Part shown: positions 22,790 through 34,879 of the stretch, in pieces
Numbering within the stretch: position 1 is the stretch's first letter
Layout of the letters: every line of letters starts with the position of its first letter
Assembly: GCA_035578175.1 (NCBI GenBank)
Contig: JAQMRL010000003.1
Coordinates: 96,517,969 to 96,581,968 of the forward strand
From: Catonia carolina
Taxonomy: Eukaryota; Arthropoda; Insecta; Hemiptera; Achilidae
Direction of reading: 5' to 3'
DNA length: 64,000 bases
Position numbers and translations under genes: made by a program
Notes under the pieces: model-generated
Databases searched by the model: none
What the model saw: only the letters and a program-made list of their open reading frames with translations
What the model was told of the DNA's origin: nothing

Positions 22790-23095
22790 CCACCGGATTG
22801 GTCTAGAGGTAAAGTTGTTGCCGTGAGTCAGCTGTTTAACAGCTGAATTTCTGTAACGAAGGTCCCAGGTTAAAATTCCTGTAAATATACAAGTAGTTAC
22901 TTTTATACGGATTTGAATACTAGACAGTGGTTACTTTGATGGCTGGGGTTCAATTAACAATAAATCTTAGGAATGGTCGGCCTATATCTGTACAAGAATA
23001 CACCTCATTTACACATCAGTCTCATCTCATCAAGTCATGGGGTTGCTTATTGTTCTGAATTGAACAGGTTGCAATGTGGACACATTAGGGATTAA
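22790..23095 (+). mobile_element. SINE1, second copy in tandem
   Basis: Head CCACCGGATTGGTCTAGAGG, B-box-like GGTTAAAATTCC and a body with small deletions. It begins one base after the TTTACACAAA repeat that closes the preceding copy. Ends near an ATTAGGGATTAAAATAAA tail. Confidence 0.88.
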
Positions 23096-23099
23096 AATA

Positions 23100-23730
23100 A
23101 ATACAAAGAAATGAAAAACTGGCGTGCACCAAAATAATTTTCAGATAGGCCTACTTAAGATTTGGGAACTTAAGATGTACAAACTTATCAATCATCTAAT
23201 TTTAATTTATTGTGTCAAACTACAGTACAAGTTTTTGCATTCTAACTAACTAACTAACCGAGTGGTAATCTTTCTCGCCTTTTGTACTACATTTATAACA
23301 AACAGAATTTGATGAATTTCAAAGAATATATCAAATCATTAAATAAAAATAATTTTATTATGTTGTTTTCACTCTTCTCCCCGTTCGTTCCTTAATATAA
23401 AAAAATCTGAAAATAATAAAATATTATATCGTAGACATTTATAATTTATGGTTTTGTACCAAAAGAAATTCAACCGATTTTATCTAGTACTAGAATATCA
23501 AAAGCTTTACGACGGATTTGTCTCTTAAAAACATTTAACTCGAGATCGTTACAGCATTAGAACGTGAAATATGTAAAAAATTTATTTAATTATAACACCC
23601 AATTTTTTTTGGTTTTTACAAATTTCAACTAGACATTCTGATTAAAAATGCATTCAGGCATTCCGATCAAAAAACCTTAAACCTTGTAATACCCTTGACA
23701 TTAATAAAAAAGACCTTAAATAAAATTTCC
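23100..23730. other. No gene seen; AT-rich
   Basis: No repeat or RNA gene recognised. Jockey-like coding may extend a little upstream of 23737 but is unreadable. Confidence 0.35.
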
Positions 23731-23736
23731 AAATGG

Positions 23737-23891
23737 CTTTCGTCTACAATTCCATCAAACACCTTTACAAACGCTTTCAGAAGTTACAAGAACATAATAA
23801 CCCATTTGTAACACTTTCCAGTTTTTATCTACCAGGAAATTCTCCAAGACGCTTAAAAAGAAGCTGGAGTAGAGACTTTTTAATTAAATGA
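23737..23891 (+). pseudogene. Jockey-type LINE C-terminal fragment (RDLL-ending subfamily)
   Basis: An open frame reads AFVYNSIKHLYKRFQKLQEH, then PRRLKRSWSRDFLIK and a stop. It corresponds to the last 50 residues of ORF2. Compare the tails at 10389-10700, 20647-20860 and 59847-60225. No poly(A) tail is evident. Confidence 0.65.
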
Positions 23892-25100
23892 ATCAAACCT
23901 TATCAAATTTATTCAGATTTTTTTAAACAGAATTCTTGGGAAAGCACGAATGGGGGTTCTTCCCTCTTACGTCTATCATATCATTTCAATTTAATCATCA
24001 AAGTCATAACATTTACTAGTAACATTTTTAAAGTTGTAAATTATTCATTAAAGGAAAAAGTTTTAACAAATAATTTTTTGGAATTTTTAACGGGAAATTC
24101 TACATTTAAATTTACTGTTATAAAAGTGATCCAATATTCTGTGAGAACTTAAGAAATGACAGCTAACATGAAAATAAAAATTAAAGAACGATAAACAATT
24201 TATTGAAATAAAAGTTCGGTTAAGTCCCAAGTTATAGAATTTTTTATACGTTCATAAAAAACTTAAATTATTCAAGATGGTCATTACAAAAATAATGTTA
24301 AAATGTACGTTTATCTAAATAAATGATCAATATAAAAATATTATTGGGATTTGTACACTACTGACAAACACCAAATTTGATCGCTTCTTTTAATGTAGGC
24401 CTATAATAGGCTTGGAGTTCATCCTGGAAGGATCTTCAGCGGAGTTTGTTTATTAGTTGCTGTTAGCTAGTCACAATTTTAAGTTGATCACCCAAACAAT
24501 TATTAAAATCAACTTTATACCAGACTAACCGAGCTTGTCTGCAGGCCACAAGAAAGCTAACTTAAATTTTTGTCAATTGTTTTGATTCTGTTGATAAAGC
24601 AATATACAGGACTGCAAAGGATTACTTACTAGTATTGCTCATTATTGTTTAACTTAAACTGTTTTGACTTAACAATTGCTTCTTTGTAATAGACTATAAC
24701 AGCCACTGTAAATAAAAAAACAGACTTCAGATTAACGGAATATATTTTCAGAGCACAATGTGCTTCTTTCGCTGACGAGTGAAACCATTGCACTCGCGCC
24801 GCATGCTGGCTTAATTCTGGCCTTAGATGAATGCAATAAATGAGCTGGTTAATTCCTTTTCCCGGTTTCACTTTACACTTTACTACAATTTCAGATACAA
24901 ATTTAAGAAAAATAATGCCGGATTTTCAGAAGAATAGGTCTTTGGGAAAGTTCAGAAATAATATTTACGGCTTTAGAGTAGTTACAACCTGTTTTAACCC
25001 TTTAGAATAAATATTTAAAATATAAAAGCTGTATTCCAAGGTGTCACTTACAGAATATGCATACTCATAGACTCCAGCTCTATGGAAAGATAATGAAACA
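23892..25100. other. No gene seen; AT-rich
   Basis: No coding frame or recognised repeat. Base composition becomes more even around 24400-24460 and 24760-24860 without a clear identity. Confidence 0.35.
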
Positions 25101-25354
25101 CAGTGTAACCTCAATAATCCGTAAGTGTCGGGACCGAGGCCCTGACGGTTAACAGAAAATTCTCAATTCACATATATATACAATATATTATGTAACCTAA
25201 TGAAAAAAATGTAAAAAAAGTTTACAAGTTATGATATACGTTTATATTTGTACAACTGAAATACAAAAAGCTGGTTCAGAACTATAACTGTTATTTAATA
25301 GAAACTTACTTTAGAAATTCTAAGTGAACACTTAAGGTGTTCTAATTTTACACT

Positions 25355-25660
25355 TAGATTTAGAGAAAGAGAGAGGGGAATCAAGCTACGGTTCCCTTCC
25401 ACACCCCGCTGACAGTGTGTATTTTTTTTAACCCGACATTTCCCTTGTATTATTATTTAAACAGTTCCAAGGGAGGTAGAGGGTTCTTTGCTGACGTCGG
25501 ATCAAGTGGCCAGGCGACGGGGTTTTGGTTGGTAGGCGGTTGCGGCCTCCTTAGGGCTGGACAAGGACGCCTCAACTGAGTCCAACACTACTTATGTATC
25601 CATCGTAAGGGAGTGAACATGAGTTATTATCGTCGCCTCGGATAAAAAAATAAGTTTACA
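25355..25660 (+). repeat. R1-type LINE 3' UTR
   Basis: GC-richer block nearly identical to 48590-48880: GAGGGGAATCAAGCTACGG, GACGTCGGATCAAGTGGCCA, GGTAGGCGGTTGCGGCCTCC, GAGTCCAACACTACTT, and a CGCCTCGGATAAAAAAATAA end. At 48030-48500 the same UTR follows R1-like coding sequence, which identifies it. Only the UTR is present here. Confidence 0.75.
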
Positions 25661-25723
25661 CTTAGTACATTAAAATATTGTCATTAAACACTAAATATTA
25701 AATTAGTAAATATTAAACATTAA

Positions 25724-27227
25724 ATGCAAAAGAAAGAGCTGAAGTTTTTGCTGACCATTTTGAAAAAGTCTTTGAATTGCATGGCACAAACGATGGTGAC
25801 AAGGAAGTTGAAGATTATTTACAAACTCCTTTCCAGTTATTTCCACCGATAAAATTTTTCTCTCCGGCAGAGGTCAGTCGAGTTATCCAAAAAGACCTCA
25901 GCAGCAAAAAATCTCCAGGTTATGACTTGATTACAGGAGAAATTCTGAAGAAACTCCCCAGAAAAGTTATAATGTTGCTTACAGCTATTTATAACTCTAT
26001 TTTACGTACTGGACATTTTCCAGCTCAATGGAAAGTATCCCTAATTGTAGTAATTCCGAAGCCGGGAAAAGATATGAGAACACCAAGTTCGTACAGACCC
26101 ATCAGTCTCCTACCACTTGCGTCTAAAGTCTTCGAAAAACTTTTACTTATGCGACTTAAACCGATAATAAGTGAAGTAGGAATCATTCCAGAAAACCAGT
26201 TCGGCTTCAAGGAGAGACACTCTACAACAGAACAAATACACCGTCTTGCAAACACCATTTAAAATTCCCTAGAAAGGAAACAGTACTGTACAGCAGCTTT
26301 CTTGGACGTAGCGAACGCATTTGACAAGGTCTGGCACGGTGGACTTTTATACAAGATTAAAATTAACCTTCCCCATCATTACTTCATTATCTTAAAATCA
26401 TTTCTATCAAAGAGATATTTCCAAATTAAATTTCAAAACGTCTACACTTCTCTTCATCAAATTAATTCTGGTGTTCCACAAGGTAGTATCTTAAGTCCAT
26501 TTCTTTACACTTTATATACTTCTGATCTACCGGAGAGCAATAACACAACCATCGCCACTTTTGCTGATGACACAGCTCTATTAGTAACAGATGACTCTAC
26601 CTTTGGGCCTACTAAATTATTACAAGACCATCTAAGTATAATTGAGAACTGGTGCAAGAAATGGAAAATCAAAATAAATGACGACAAATCGAGACATATT
26701 AAGTTTACTTTGAGGAAAGATACATGTCCAGTCCTCAGTCAGATGATGTAAAATACTTTGGACTGGACTTAGATCGATGCCTTACCTGGTCGAAACATAT
26801 TTGGAATACACGCAAAAGACTAGGATTGAAGCTGAGGGATTTGTATTGGATGATGAAAAAACGTTCACAGCTGTCATTAGAGATCAAGCTTCTACTATAC
26901 AAAGCCATACTAAAACCGCTGTAGACTTATGGATTACCGCTTTGGGGTTCAGCTGCAAAATCGAATCTTGCTATCATCCAACGATTCCAGTCGAAAGTCT
27001 TACGGATAATAACAAATGCTCCATGGTACGTGACAAATGATACATTGCATAAGGACTTATGTGCCAACACCGTAAAAGAGGAAATCACGCAGCTAAGTTC
27101 AAAATATCAAGAAAAATTAGCAGATCACCCGAATTCTTTGGCGCTTAATTTACTTGATAATAGCGAAGACGTGACATTACTGAAACGAATAAAATTGCTT
27201 GACCTTCCGTTTAGATTTACCGACTAA
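25724..27227 (+). pseudogene. Jockey-type LINE ORF2, RT domain, broken (LPFRFT-ending subfamily)
   Basis: 5'-truncated copy of the same subfamily as the element at 52702-56512. Starts inside ORF2 at KERAEVFADHFEKVFELHG. RT blocks in order: KSPGYDLITGEILKKLP, IPKPGKD then SYRPISLL, NQFGFKERHST, a stop near 26260, FLDVANAFDKVWH (first catalytic Asp), GVPQGSILSPFLYTLY, FADDTALL (catalytic pair), WKIKINDDKS. After a frameshift near 26745 it continues YFGLDLDRCLTWSKHI, and ends KLLDLPFRFTD with a stop at 27225. At least one stop and three frameshifts. The catalytic residues remain readable but the gene is dead. No endonuclease domain and no poly(A) tail follow. Confidence 0.88.
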
Positions 27228-27231
27228 CCTA

Positions 27232-27335
27232 CTTTTTTTTTATCATCATCATCATCTGCACTTCCAAGGATTAGGTTACATGAACCTGTTCCGGTACCCA
27301 TCTCCCTCTCGGCCTCCCTACATCTCTTCTGCCAA
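27232..27335 (-). repeat. RTE-like LINE 3' end
   Basis: In complement: GGAACAGGTTCATGTAACCT then AATCCTTGGAAG and a (GAT)n-A tail, matching the 3' UTR of the copies at 7009 and 30067. Preceded by a GRPRGRW-like codon run. Confidence 0.5.
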
Positions 27336-27349
27336 CTGGTTGATAATTT

Positions 27350-27384
27350 AATATATATATATATATTATATATATAATATAATA

Positions 27385-27428
<44 letters not shown>

Positions 27429-27447
27429 ATATATATATATATATATA
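27350..27447. repeat. (TA)n tract with phase breaks
   Basis: About 100 bp of alternating TA/AT with a few doubled A or T bases. Self-complementary, so able to extrude cruciforms and hard to assemble. Confidence 0.9.
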
Positions 27448-27895
27448 CATATAATTGAAGTCCAAATCAACATCAACATCATCTCTAATAATATCAGCGT
27501 TATTAATTTGGTTACCTTTTCTGTTAATGTTATTCATCTTTTAACTTGTCAATATTTTAAAAACTATACTAAATTTTTTTTCGTTTCCGAAGCAGTACCA
27601 TTGGGTATTGCCTTCGTCATGTGAACCCGTTCATCCTATTTACTTATAGTTTTTGTTTTTTAAACTTATTGTAAATATTCTCGGATGTTAGGAAAAAGAA
27701 TTGTCATCTTCTTCTGGTTCTTTGAGGCTCGAGCTTTCTGTGCGACAATGTTCTGTATTAGTGATGTTCCATAAAACTTGCGCTTCACAAAATAAATAGT
27801 ACTGTACTGTAATGCAATAAATTCATTTTTTGGGGGCACTGACGGATAACCGAAAGTAACGGTTAAAAGAGTGACCGTTGGTCGAGGTTTTACTG

Positions 27896-28146
27896 TAATA
27901 TATAATGTTTTAAGGTAATCGCCCTCTTTTTACTTCTTAAACACAAATAATCGAAATGCAAATGATTTAGTTTTACTACTTAACTCCGAAAGAACATTAT
28001 GTTGAATGTTTATTCTATGTATATTATATGTTTATTCTCTATGTGATCGGGAAGCTAGAATTTTTTTACGAATGAATAAATCAGTCAGTGAGGGATTCGT
28101 ATTTATATTGATAAACGTCACTTTCGTTATATTTCGTTTTATTGGT
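27896..28146. other. No gene seen
   Basis: AT-rich spacer between the Tigger-like right end and a family C copy. Confidence 0.35.
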
Positions 28147-28320
28147 AAAGGTGTCATTTGCAGGGTGGAAAATTTATGCTTTTCAGAGAGCCTGGCATGC
28201 TGATAAGCATACTTTTCAACTCATTGAGGAAGGTATTGGTAAACCACCTCACTCCTCGTTTTACTTAGTAAAGCCTTTAGAGGTTCAAGCCAGCCTTTCG
28301 GCTAATGACCAAAACAACAA
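28147..28320 (+). mobile_element. Family C retroposon, 3' half
   Basis: From AAGGTGTCATTTGCAGGG through GGCATGCTGATAAGCATAC and GTAAACCACCTCACTCC to GCCTTTCGGC and AAAACAACAA. 5'-truncated, as is common for LINE-mobilised copies. Confidence 0.85.
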
Positions 28321-30060
28321 TATTTGTATGCAATTGTGTGTTTTTTAGTGAGGTTATGGTTCATTTTCAAAATTAACTTGTCCCACAAGAGGTTAAATTT
28401 ATTAATATTATTGTTATTCATATTATATTTCTTAAAAATGTATAGTTGAAGGAACATATAGTTTTAATAGTAAGTGTTACAATCATGAAAGAATTAAACT
28501 AAATTTTAAAATAGATTTAAATATTTATAAAATAAAATTGAAAGAAGGTTTATGCGGCAAGCTGTAGTTTCCAATCTTTAAGATCTTGTCTCGTAGCATG
28601 TTGAGTCCTCTCGAAACCAAAAGTTATGAAGATAAAAAAATAAATAAAAAAGAAGAAGAAGAAACAAAACAACTAAGAGTGGACGGAATGAAAAAAGAGG
28701 AGGATGAGGTAAGGCGAAGAGCAAGATACAGAGATACGTAGTACATATATATATATATATATCCCTCTCTCCCATAATATAATTCACCGATGTACGTATT
28801 TTTTGTGGTCGATTTGAAGAATCCAGTCTTGGTTGGAGCCGGATTCAAATGAACCAAACTCTTAACTCCATCTAACTTTAACTCACTCTACCTCTGGTCT
28901 TTGGACTCACTCTGGCTTGCTTTACTCTGTTACTTTACCTCTAATATTCCAAAGATCCACTCTTCTCACCGTCTTCCGACTGTTGCTATGCATAGCAGCC
29001 TCCCGGTTGAATAGATCTTATCGTTGCAACCCCGACATCATATTTAATTTATCAATAAAATTCTTCTTAAGTCGACTGAATATTTTCTCAAGTGATCCTC
29101 CCGTTTTACAATTTTATTACTTGTTTTATTACACAACTTTTATTATAATCGAGGTAATTTCATTACGAATAGCATTTTTATATATTTTTGCATTTTATTT
29201 TCATTCATTTCATTAATTACTTGCTACTTCAAAACCTCATTAATATTAATTTTATTTCTTCTTTCCCGTAGAAATAACACTCGAGCAAAATTCTACTTAC
29301 AATTCCATAGAGTAGTTGACAAAACAAATTTTAAGATACTTAACTATAGATTTAATATATAAGATAAATAGTTTATAAAAGTCAAAAAAAGATATCGAGA
29401 AAACATAAAGGCTAATAAATGCAGACAACTGATTACTGACTTCAAAGGCTTCCACGAAGAACAAAAGTAGAATACCGGATAGATAGAAGAAATTATAAAA
29501 CCTACAGGGAAAAAATACTGAGAGTGTGAGCTGCAAAAGAAGTATCCGGAAATGTCTAGAATTACTTAACCTGATTTGAATACGCCCTATATAAAAAATA
29601 AATATCACAGTTGAGAATCTTTGATAATAAACGATAAATCAATGTCGGTCAATAAAATTATTTATGGAACTTGCCAAAGAAACCATTGTTGAAATTTATT
29701 GTAGATGTGTTGAAATTTTATTCTAAATTATGGAACATCTTTATATATGTTACATATTCATATAGGTTCTTAATTTTGAAAAAAATATTCTCTCGACAAT
29801 GGTGTTTTGTTTTTTAATAGTTTACTTTTTAATTTCAATGAAAACGGGTTTACTCCGAAAAAAATAAATCTCCATGTTAAACCAGATTGTTTACAGCCCT
29901 AACCTATTTTAAAAATTTTAGCAATATCAATCCAATGGTTTTTGAGAACATATCTCATTTTCTTTCAAAAAAGTAGAAAAATAAACTTTAATGATTGCAT
30001 TACAAATCCAAAAAAATAGTCTTTTTTTAATTATATTTAATTTATCATTATGTAAATAAA
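28321..30060. other. No gene seen; contains (TA)n and GAA-rich patches
   Basis: A (TA)n tract lies at 28744-28760, and a GAAGAAGAAGAAAC patch near 28652 follows GTTGAGTCCTCTC, which recurs at 43970-43982. Frames of up to 103 codons are AT-biased and match nothing I recognise. Confidence 0.35.
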
Positions 30061-30066
30061 ATAATC

Positions 30067-30870
30067 TACATCTTCTTCTTCCAACCAAGGATTAGGCCGC
30101 AGCCTGTTCCAAACTCACATACTGTATCATCTATCATCAACTTTTCCTAAGTCTACCGACATCCTTTTACCTTCTGGAGCATACCAGTGCGCCTGCTTGG
30201 GTATCCTGTGATCTGACATTCTTGCCATGTTTTGTCTCCAACTTTGGTGATAATACTTTATCCTTTTGTTCAAGTTGTAAATACCCAATTCCAACCTTAT
30301 TTTCTCATTCCTTATTCTTTCCAAGCGTGTATGACCCTTAGTCCTTCGCAGAAATCTCAATTCTGCCATCTGGATTCTCCGTTCTTGGGTTTCGTTGTTG
30401 TCCATGCTTCACTTCCGTACAGAACAACTGAAGCTCCCATAACATTGTAGAACTTAAGTTTTCTGACCTTTCTCGCTGTATTACCCAAGTTTTGCTCATA
30501 GTTCCACAAATCCTTTGGAATTGGCTCAATTTCTGCTCTATATCCAAATCAGAATTAACTCCCACATCACACCCCAAATAACGAAAGTGAGATACTCTCT
30601 TCGTACCGGTCTACAATTATTTTTGAACGAACGGGATATTTGTCCTTAAAAGCCATTATTTTGGTTTCATCAATGGAAATTTTTAAGCCAAAATCTTCAC
30701 AGTTTGGGTAACAACAAATGGATCGCCCGTTGAGATCATCTTCTGTCCTTTGCACAATCCACGCGTCATACGCAAATAAAAGTGCATTCAAAAAACTACT
30801 GTCATTTAAATTAAATAATGTAATCAATATAAATATTAAATAATGTAGGTGATAGACGATAGCCTTGTCG
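30067..30870 (-). pseudogene. RTE-like LINE, RT core to 3' end
   Basis: Minus-strand reading from 30870: RQGYRLSPTLFNI (RT block; relatives have RQGCPLSP), then FAYDAWIVQ in place of FADD, then EDFGLKISIDETKIMAFK and VRSKII. A frameshift follows, then a relic of LYGSE, RRIQMAELRFLRRTKGHTRL, IRNEKIRLELGIYNLNKRI and RIPKQAHWYAPEGKRMSV. It ends with GGAACAGGCTGCGGCCTAAT and a GAAGAAGATG tail. Loss of the catalytic DD plus frameshifts make it inactive. It is the longest RTE-like copy in the window. Confidence 0.8.
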
Positions 30871-31477
30871 TAAATAAAATAATTATTAGTTTATTTTTAA
30901 TTATTAATTAATTGTAAATTTATCACTTGTACAGACTTCTTGGTGCTGCCATCGCAGCAGTATTGATTCTTTAGCAGAAGATCTCTTGGCCATCGGCACT
31001 TAAGCCTTATCCGTGAATTACCCAGTACTTGTCGCTAATACATCTGGTGTATTTGTTTGAAATTTAATGTAAAATGAATTATAAATGTCTATCAAAAAAA
31101 GCCATCACCATTTAAGCAAAATAAAATAGCTGAAATGCATACGAAAATTGCAAACCTTATGATTTTGGGCATTTCATGATGAGTGGGTTTTACATTTTCT
31201 GTAATATATTATTAGTACCATGCTACTTTACATCAATTAAGAAATGATTAGGTCATTACATATAAATAATTACTCTATTTAAATTAGAGTAATAATTAAT
31301 CCGTTGAAACGGATAGAGTAATTAGATTAATTGTTATTAAATTTAACTTTAGCAAGTATTTAAAAGTGTTATTTAATTGGTATGAGCGTCTAATAATGAT
31401 AAAAATGCAGGATAGTTAATGAATACATATAATTAACAATAAGTATTACTTATACAAATGACAGCTTTCTTCCTGTA

Positions 31478-31513
<36 letters not shown>

Positions 31514-32030
31514 CTAATTTATTTAATTGTAGGTTACTTATTGAATTAAATGCATGTTATATTATTCAGTATACTTGAACTATTAACGAGGTACTATTAC
31601 TATTTTTCATAATATTAATTACAATCTCATTACAAGTGATTTATATATTCAATATAAAATTATGTGTGTATACAGAATAAAATATTATACCTTATTCATA
31701 TGCAGTGAAAGTTTGTTATGCTGGAAAAACAATCGACTACTATTATTACAGCTTGTTCATTTTAAGTTTGCGCCATATAAAAGTAGTAACTTATCGAATT
31801 ATTATAAATGGCAACTTTGGACAGTGGCAACAGCATAACAATAGTGAAATACATGTGAACGTTTAAAACAAATATAGTTCTCCCTTAGCGTTTACTAAAT
31901 ACTTGTGACCTATTCCTAATAACCTCCATCCTTTTTCACTTTGTCGTTAGGCAACTGACGATGAGAGAGGAACGCCTTTTGGTGCGTGGTGAAGTAACTA
32001 GCAATAATTTAGTGGATCCTTTCATTTATT
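30871..32030. other. No gene seen; (TA)n tract at 31476-31513
   Basis: AT-rich. A perfect TA microsatellite interrupted by a single ACA lies at about 31476-31513. A short more complex patch at 30930-31030 is unassigned. Confidence 0.35.
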
Positions 32031-32080
32031 TTTACTTTCTCTTGCCTATTTGAATATATAGGAAGGAATGTATTGTTTTT

Positions 32081-32558
32081 GTGGTACCATAAACAGGACA
32101 CTGGATAACAGAGCTAGAACAGAGACGATATTGAAGTTCTTCAAGGTAATGGCAGCTCCAGTCCTTCTTTATGGAAGTGAGTCATGGGTAACCACGAAAC
32201 GTCAAGAAAGTAGGATCCAAGCAGCTGAATGAGGTTTTTAAGGAGGGTGAAGGGCTGCTCGAGGGTGGATCTAATACATAACGAGGAAATTAGATCCTCG
32301 TGTTAGGTGTGAATGAAAAAGTGGAGGAGTATCGTAATCAATAGAGGCAACATTTGGAATGGATGCCAGAGGAGAGAATACCCTTATAAGTGACGGAATA
32401 TGTTCCAGTTGGAAGAAGGGAGGTGGGAAGCCCTCGAAGAAGATGGCAGTAGTCGAGTTGTACGGGTTGAAATATCTCGTGTTTGTGTAGAAGTTCAGGA
32501 TGGTTTGTGAGTTAGGAACAGGCTTTGCCTAATCCTTGATAGTACGGAGTATTATTAT
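32081..32558 (+). pseudogene. RTE-like LINE 3' end inserted in repeat X
   Basis: Same coding relic as 7009-7505: NRTLDNRARTETILKFFK, APVLLYGSESWVTTKRQESR, after which a one-base loss shifts the frame, then MRFLRRVKGCSRVDL and LEWMPEERI-like residues, and the GGAACAGGCTTTGCCTAATC UTR. It ends in an ATTATTAT tail. Compared with copy A of repeat X, this block is precisely extra, so it is a 5'-truncated retrotransposition event of about 480 bp. Confidence 0.85.
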
Positions 32559-32647
32559 CATGTCGATTTTTCGAAATTGAGTTTTCACCGGATCTTCACG
32601 TTTTCAGACCACCTGAACCCAAAAAACATTTATTTAGCGATTGGTCT

Positions 32648-32685
32648 GTGTGTGTGTGTGTGTGCGCGCGCGCGTGTGTGTAAAC
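32648..32685. repeat. (TG)n(CG)n(TG)n microsatellite
   Basis: Alternating purine-pyrimidine run within repeat X, with potential to form Z-DNA. Copy A has only a short GTGTGTG here. Confidence 0.85.
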
Positions 32686-33240
32686 AGAATATATCAAGAA
32701 TGAAATGTCGTACGAAGATGAAACTTGAAATTTAAGTTATATACCACTAGAGGACCCGACACGAATATTTTCATCGAAATCGGTCACCAGTAGTAGTAGT
32801 AATTTTATTCGTGTAATTTTTCACTTTTTTGCGATTTTCTCAAAAATGGCTCGTTTTTTTTAAATCGCCACATTTACTACATTTTTTATGTTCTGCAAGA
32901 TAGGGTAGGTGTCATGTCTGCTGAAATCTTGAGAAGGTTGTGCTCTTGAAAAAAAATGGTTTTTTTACGATTGCGGCCTTGTAGTGGTAGCGTGTTTTAA
33001 CTAGACTAAAAAAAATATTCTTATCATCCGGCGCATTAATTTAACAAATAATAATCAGGTTATTAACTTGGTCGGATTCATAATATTTAACTTACCAATT
33101 TATATCAAAATATGTAAATAAATAAATGTAATAAATACAAACAAATATGTTAAACACGGAAAGTTTGAAAACGAATGTTTTGTATCAGAGTAATACAACA
33201 ATCGTTCTCCCAGCTTGCGTCACTCATTCAATATACCTCA

Positions 33241-33469
33241 CCCGCAAATGACACCTTCACTTCATTCACCACAGGGTCTAGCTGTGTAGTGAAATTCATT
33301 ACGTTTAGAGGAGATAACTCTGACTAGTGTCTTTTACTACTCTGCCTCTTCTGTTCTTAAATAGTTCAGTCGTATAATTGGCTGTGATAAGAAACAGAAT
33401 TATTTTTGTAGCCCTGGAAACAGCAGATAGAGTGCAATTAATTTAACACTCCCCTGCCCGTTATGGGCA
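33241..33469 (-). mobile_element. Family C retroposon, 5' half
   Basis: In complement it runs from TGCCCATAACGGGCAGG, the family's 5' hairpin, to the GTGAAGGTGTCATTTGC block and then stops. The 3' half and tail are missing, the reverse of the usual truncation, so later deletion is likely. Confidence 0.85.
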
Positions 33470-34870
33470 GTACCTAATGCATCTATGTAGGTATGTAGGC
33501 CTACGTATGTAGGCAATACGTAAGTACCTCTTCAATAAAAATCAATTTTATTATTCTTGTTCACGAGTCAGTTCTAAGTGTATCTAGGTTAATTCTTAGT
33601 TTATTGACCACATAAAATATATGAAACGTATATTAATCGTAAAAAATACAAATAAATCTACGATTTACAAAACAAATAAAATAAAAAAAAACAAAATAAG
33701 CTTAATAAAATGTGATACTTTGCTTAAAAATTTGTTGGCGCAATTTCAAGTGCAACAAAATACTTTATTATTACAAAGAAATAAAAAACAAAAGTAAGTA
33801 ACAAAACTATTCAGAATATATAAAGAGTCCAACATTTTTTGGCAGTTTTCCTTTAGAATTTATATTTGTTAATACGTAATATAAAAAATTTACTAACACA
33901 GGAAAATATAATATGTAAAGACTACCTAATGGAAGAAGCTTAATATTTTTTTCTGGCAATGTATTTTTTGAATACCGCGTAAGAAAAACTACATAAGTAA
34001 ATACAACGAACATTGGCAATTCTTTTTTGTAATTGGTATACCGTCTCAAAATATGGAAATTATTGTGACACTTATCTCTAAGGTCCGTTTCAGGATCTGG
34101 ATAAAAAAAAATTAACACACTAAAGTTAAAAATTACAAGTATTTATTAAAACTAAAAAAATACAAAATAAAGTGACTAAAATCTACAAGTAAAGTAATTA
34201 AATTACTTTTAATTAATAACAAATTAATTATAATAACTAATAAAAATAGACAACTTAACCAATTTACTAAATACTACTTACAAAAGATACAGAAATAACG
34301 TTAACAATACAAAGTAATTCACAGTAACGTCGACCATTTCAAACGTACGTATTATTCACTCACTGTTTCACAGACAAATACGGAACTGAACTGAGCTAAA
34401 TAACTCGCGTCGCTTATATAGATGAATGCATAGAGATTTCGAGAAACACAGAGAATTTCGACATAACAATAAAAATACAAAATCCTTCTGACGGCTTCTG
34501 GATAAATCTTAACAACTGTAAACAAATTAGGATTGAATAGAAAGTGTTACAAAAAGGTCAATTATCTATATAGGTACCCGACTCATTTCTTTTACAATAG
34601 TTATACAAAAAAACTATCTGTACTATAAAACCTGTTTGCAACTATTTCTTGGAAAACTATTTATTTATTTATAAATCGTCGGTCCTCCTAGAAAACTCTT
34701 GAACACATATTCCTTTTAGATACTGTCAAATTATATATTTTGTGAGACTACAGTTTAACCACATACGGTTCTGAGTGCTGACAAATAAACTACAGAAATA
34801 AACAAGGAGTGGTGGCCTCAGAGATGTACTTATTTTCGTAGTTATGAAGGGTTTCCAGAGATAAGCAAGT
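33470..34870. other. No gene seen; AT-rich
   Basis: A 103-codon minus-strand frame at 33807-34118 is hydrophobic and AT-biased and resembles nothing I know. No repeats recognised. Confidence 0.35.
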
Positions 34871-34879
34871 GAGAGATAA

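Larger units (their letters stand above)
25101..27895. mobile_element. Possible pogo/Tigger-like element split by nested insertions
   Basis: The left end CAGTGTAACCTCAATAATCC followed by GGGACCGAGGCCCTGACGG has the form of Tigger/pogo termini. The right end, read in complement, starts CAGTAAAACCTCGACCAACG and is followed by TA (27896-27897). The left flank has CA instead of TA. The space between is filled by an R1-type 3' UTR, a Jockey RT pseudogene, an RTE tail and a TA tract. Whether the two ends belong to one element is inference; the arms match only partly. Confidence 0.4.
32034..32980 (+). repeat. Repeat X copy B, interrupted by an RTE-like insertion
   Basis: Aligned with 7924-8540: TTACTTTCTCTTGCCTATTT, AGGAAGGAATGTATTGTTTT, then an insertion (32081-32558), then CATGTCGATTTTTCG, TTTAGCGATTGGTCTGTG and ACCACTAGAGGACCCGACAC. 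It lacks the SINE2 present in copy A and carries a simple repeat expansion at 32648-32685. Confidence 0.75.

Noticed and set aside
27350..27447. TA-rich tract as an origin or promoter
   Set aside because: A plain microsatellite with no supporting motif.
29297..29608. 103-codon minus-strand frame
   Set aside because: Phe/Leu/Ile/Ser-rich translation of AT-rich DNA with no recognised domain.
33807..34118. 103-codon minus-strand frame
   Set aside because: Low-complexity, AT-biased composition and no family similarity.
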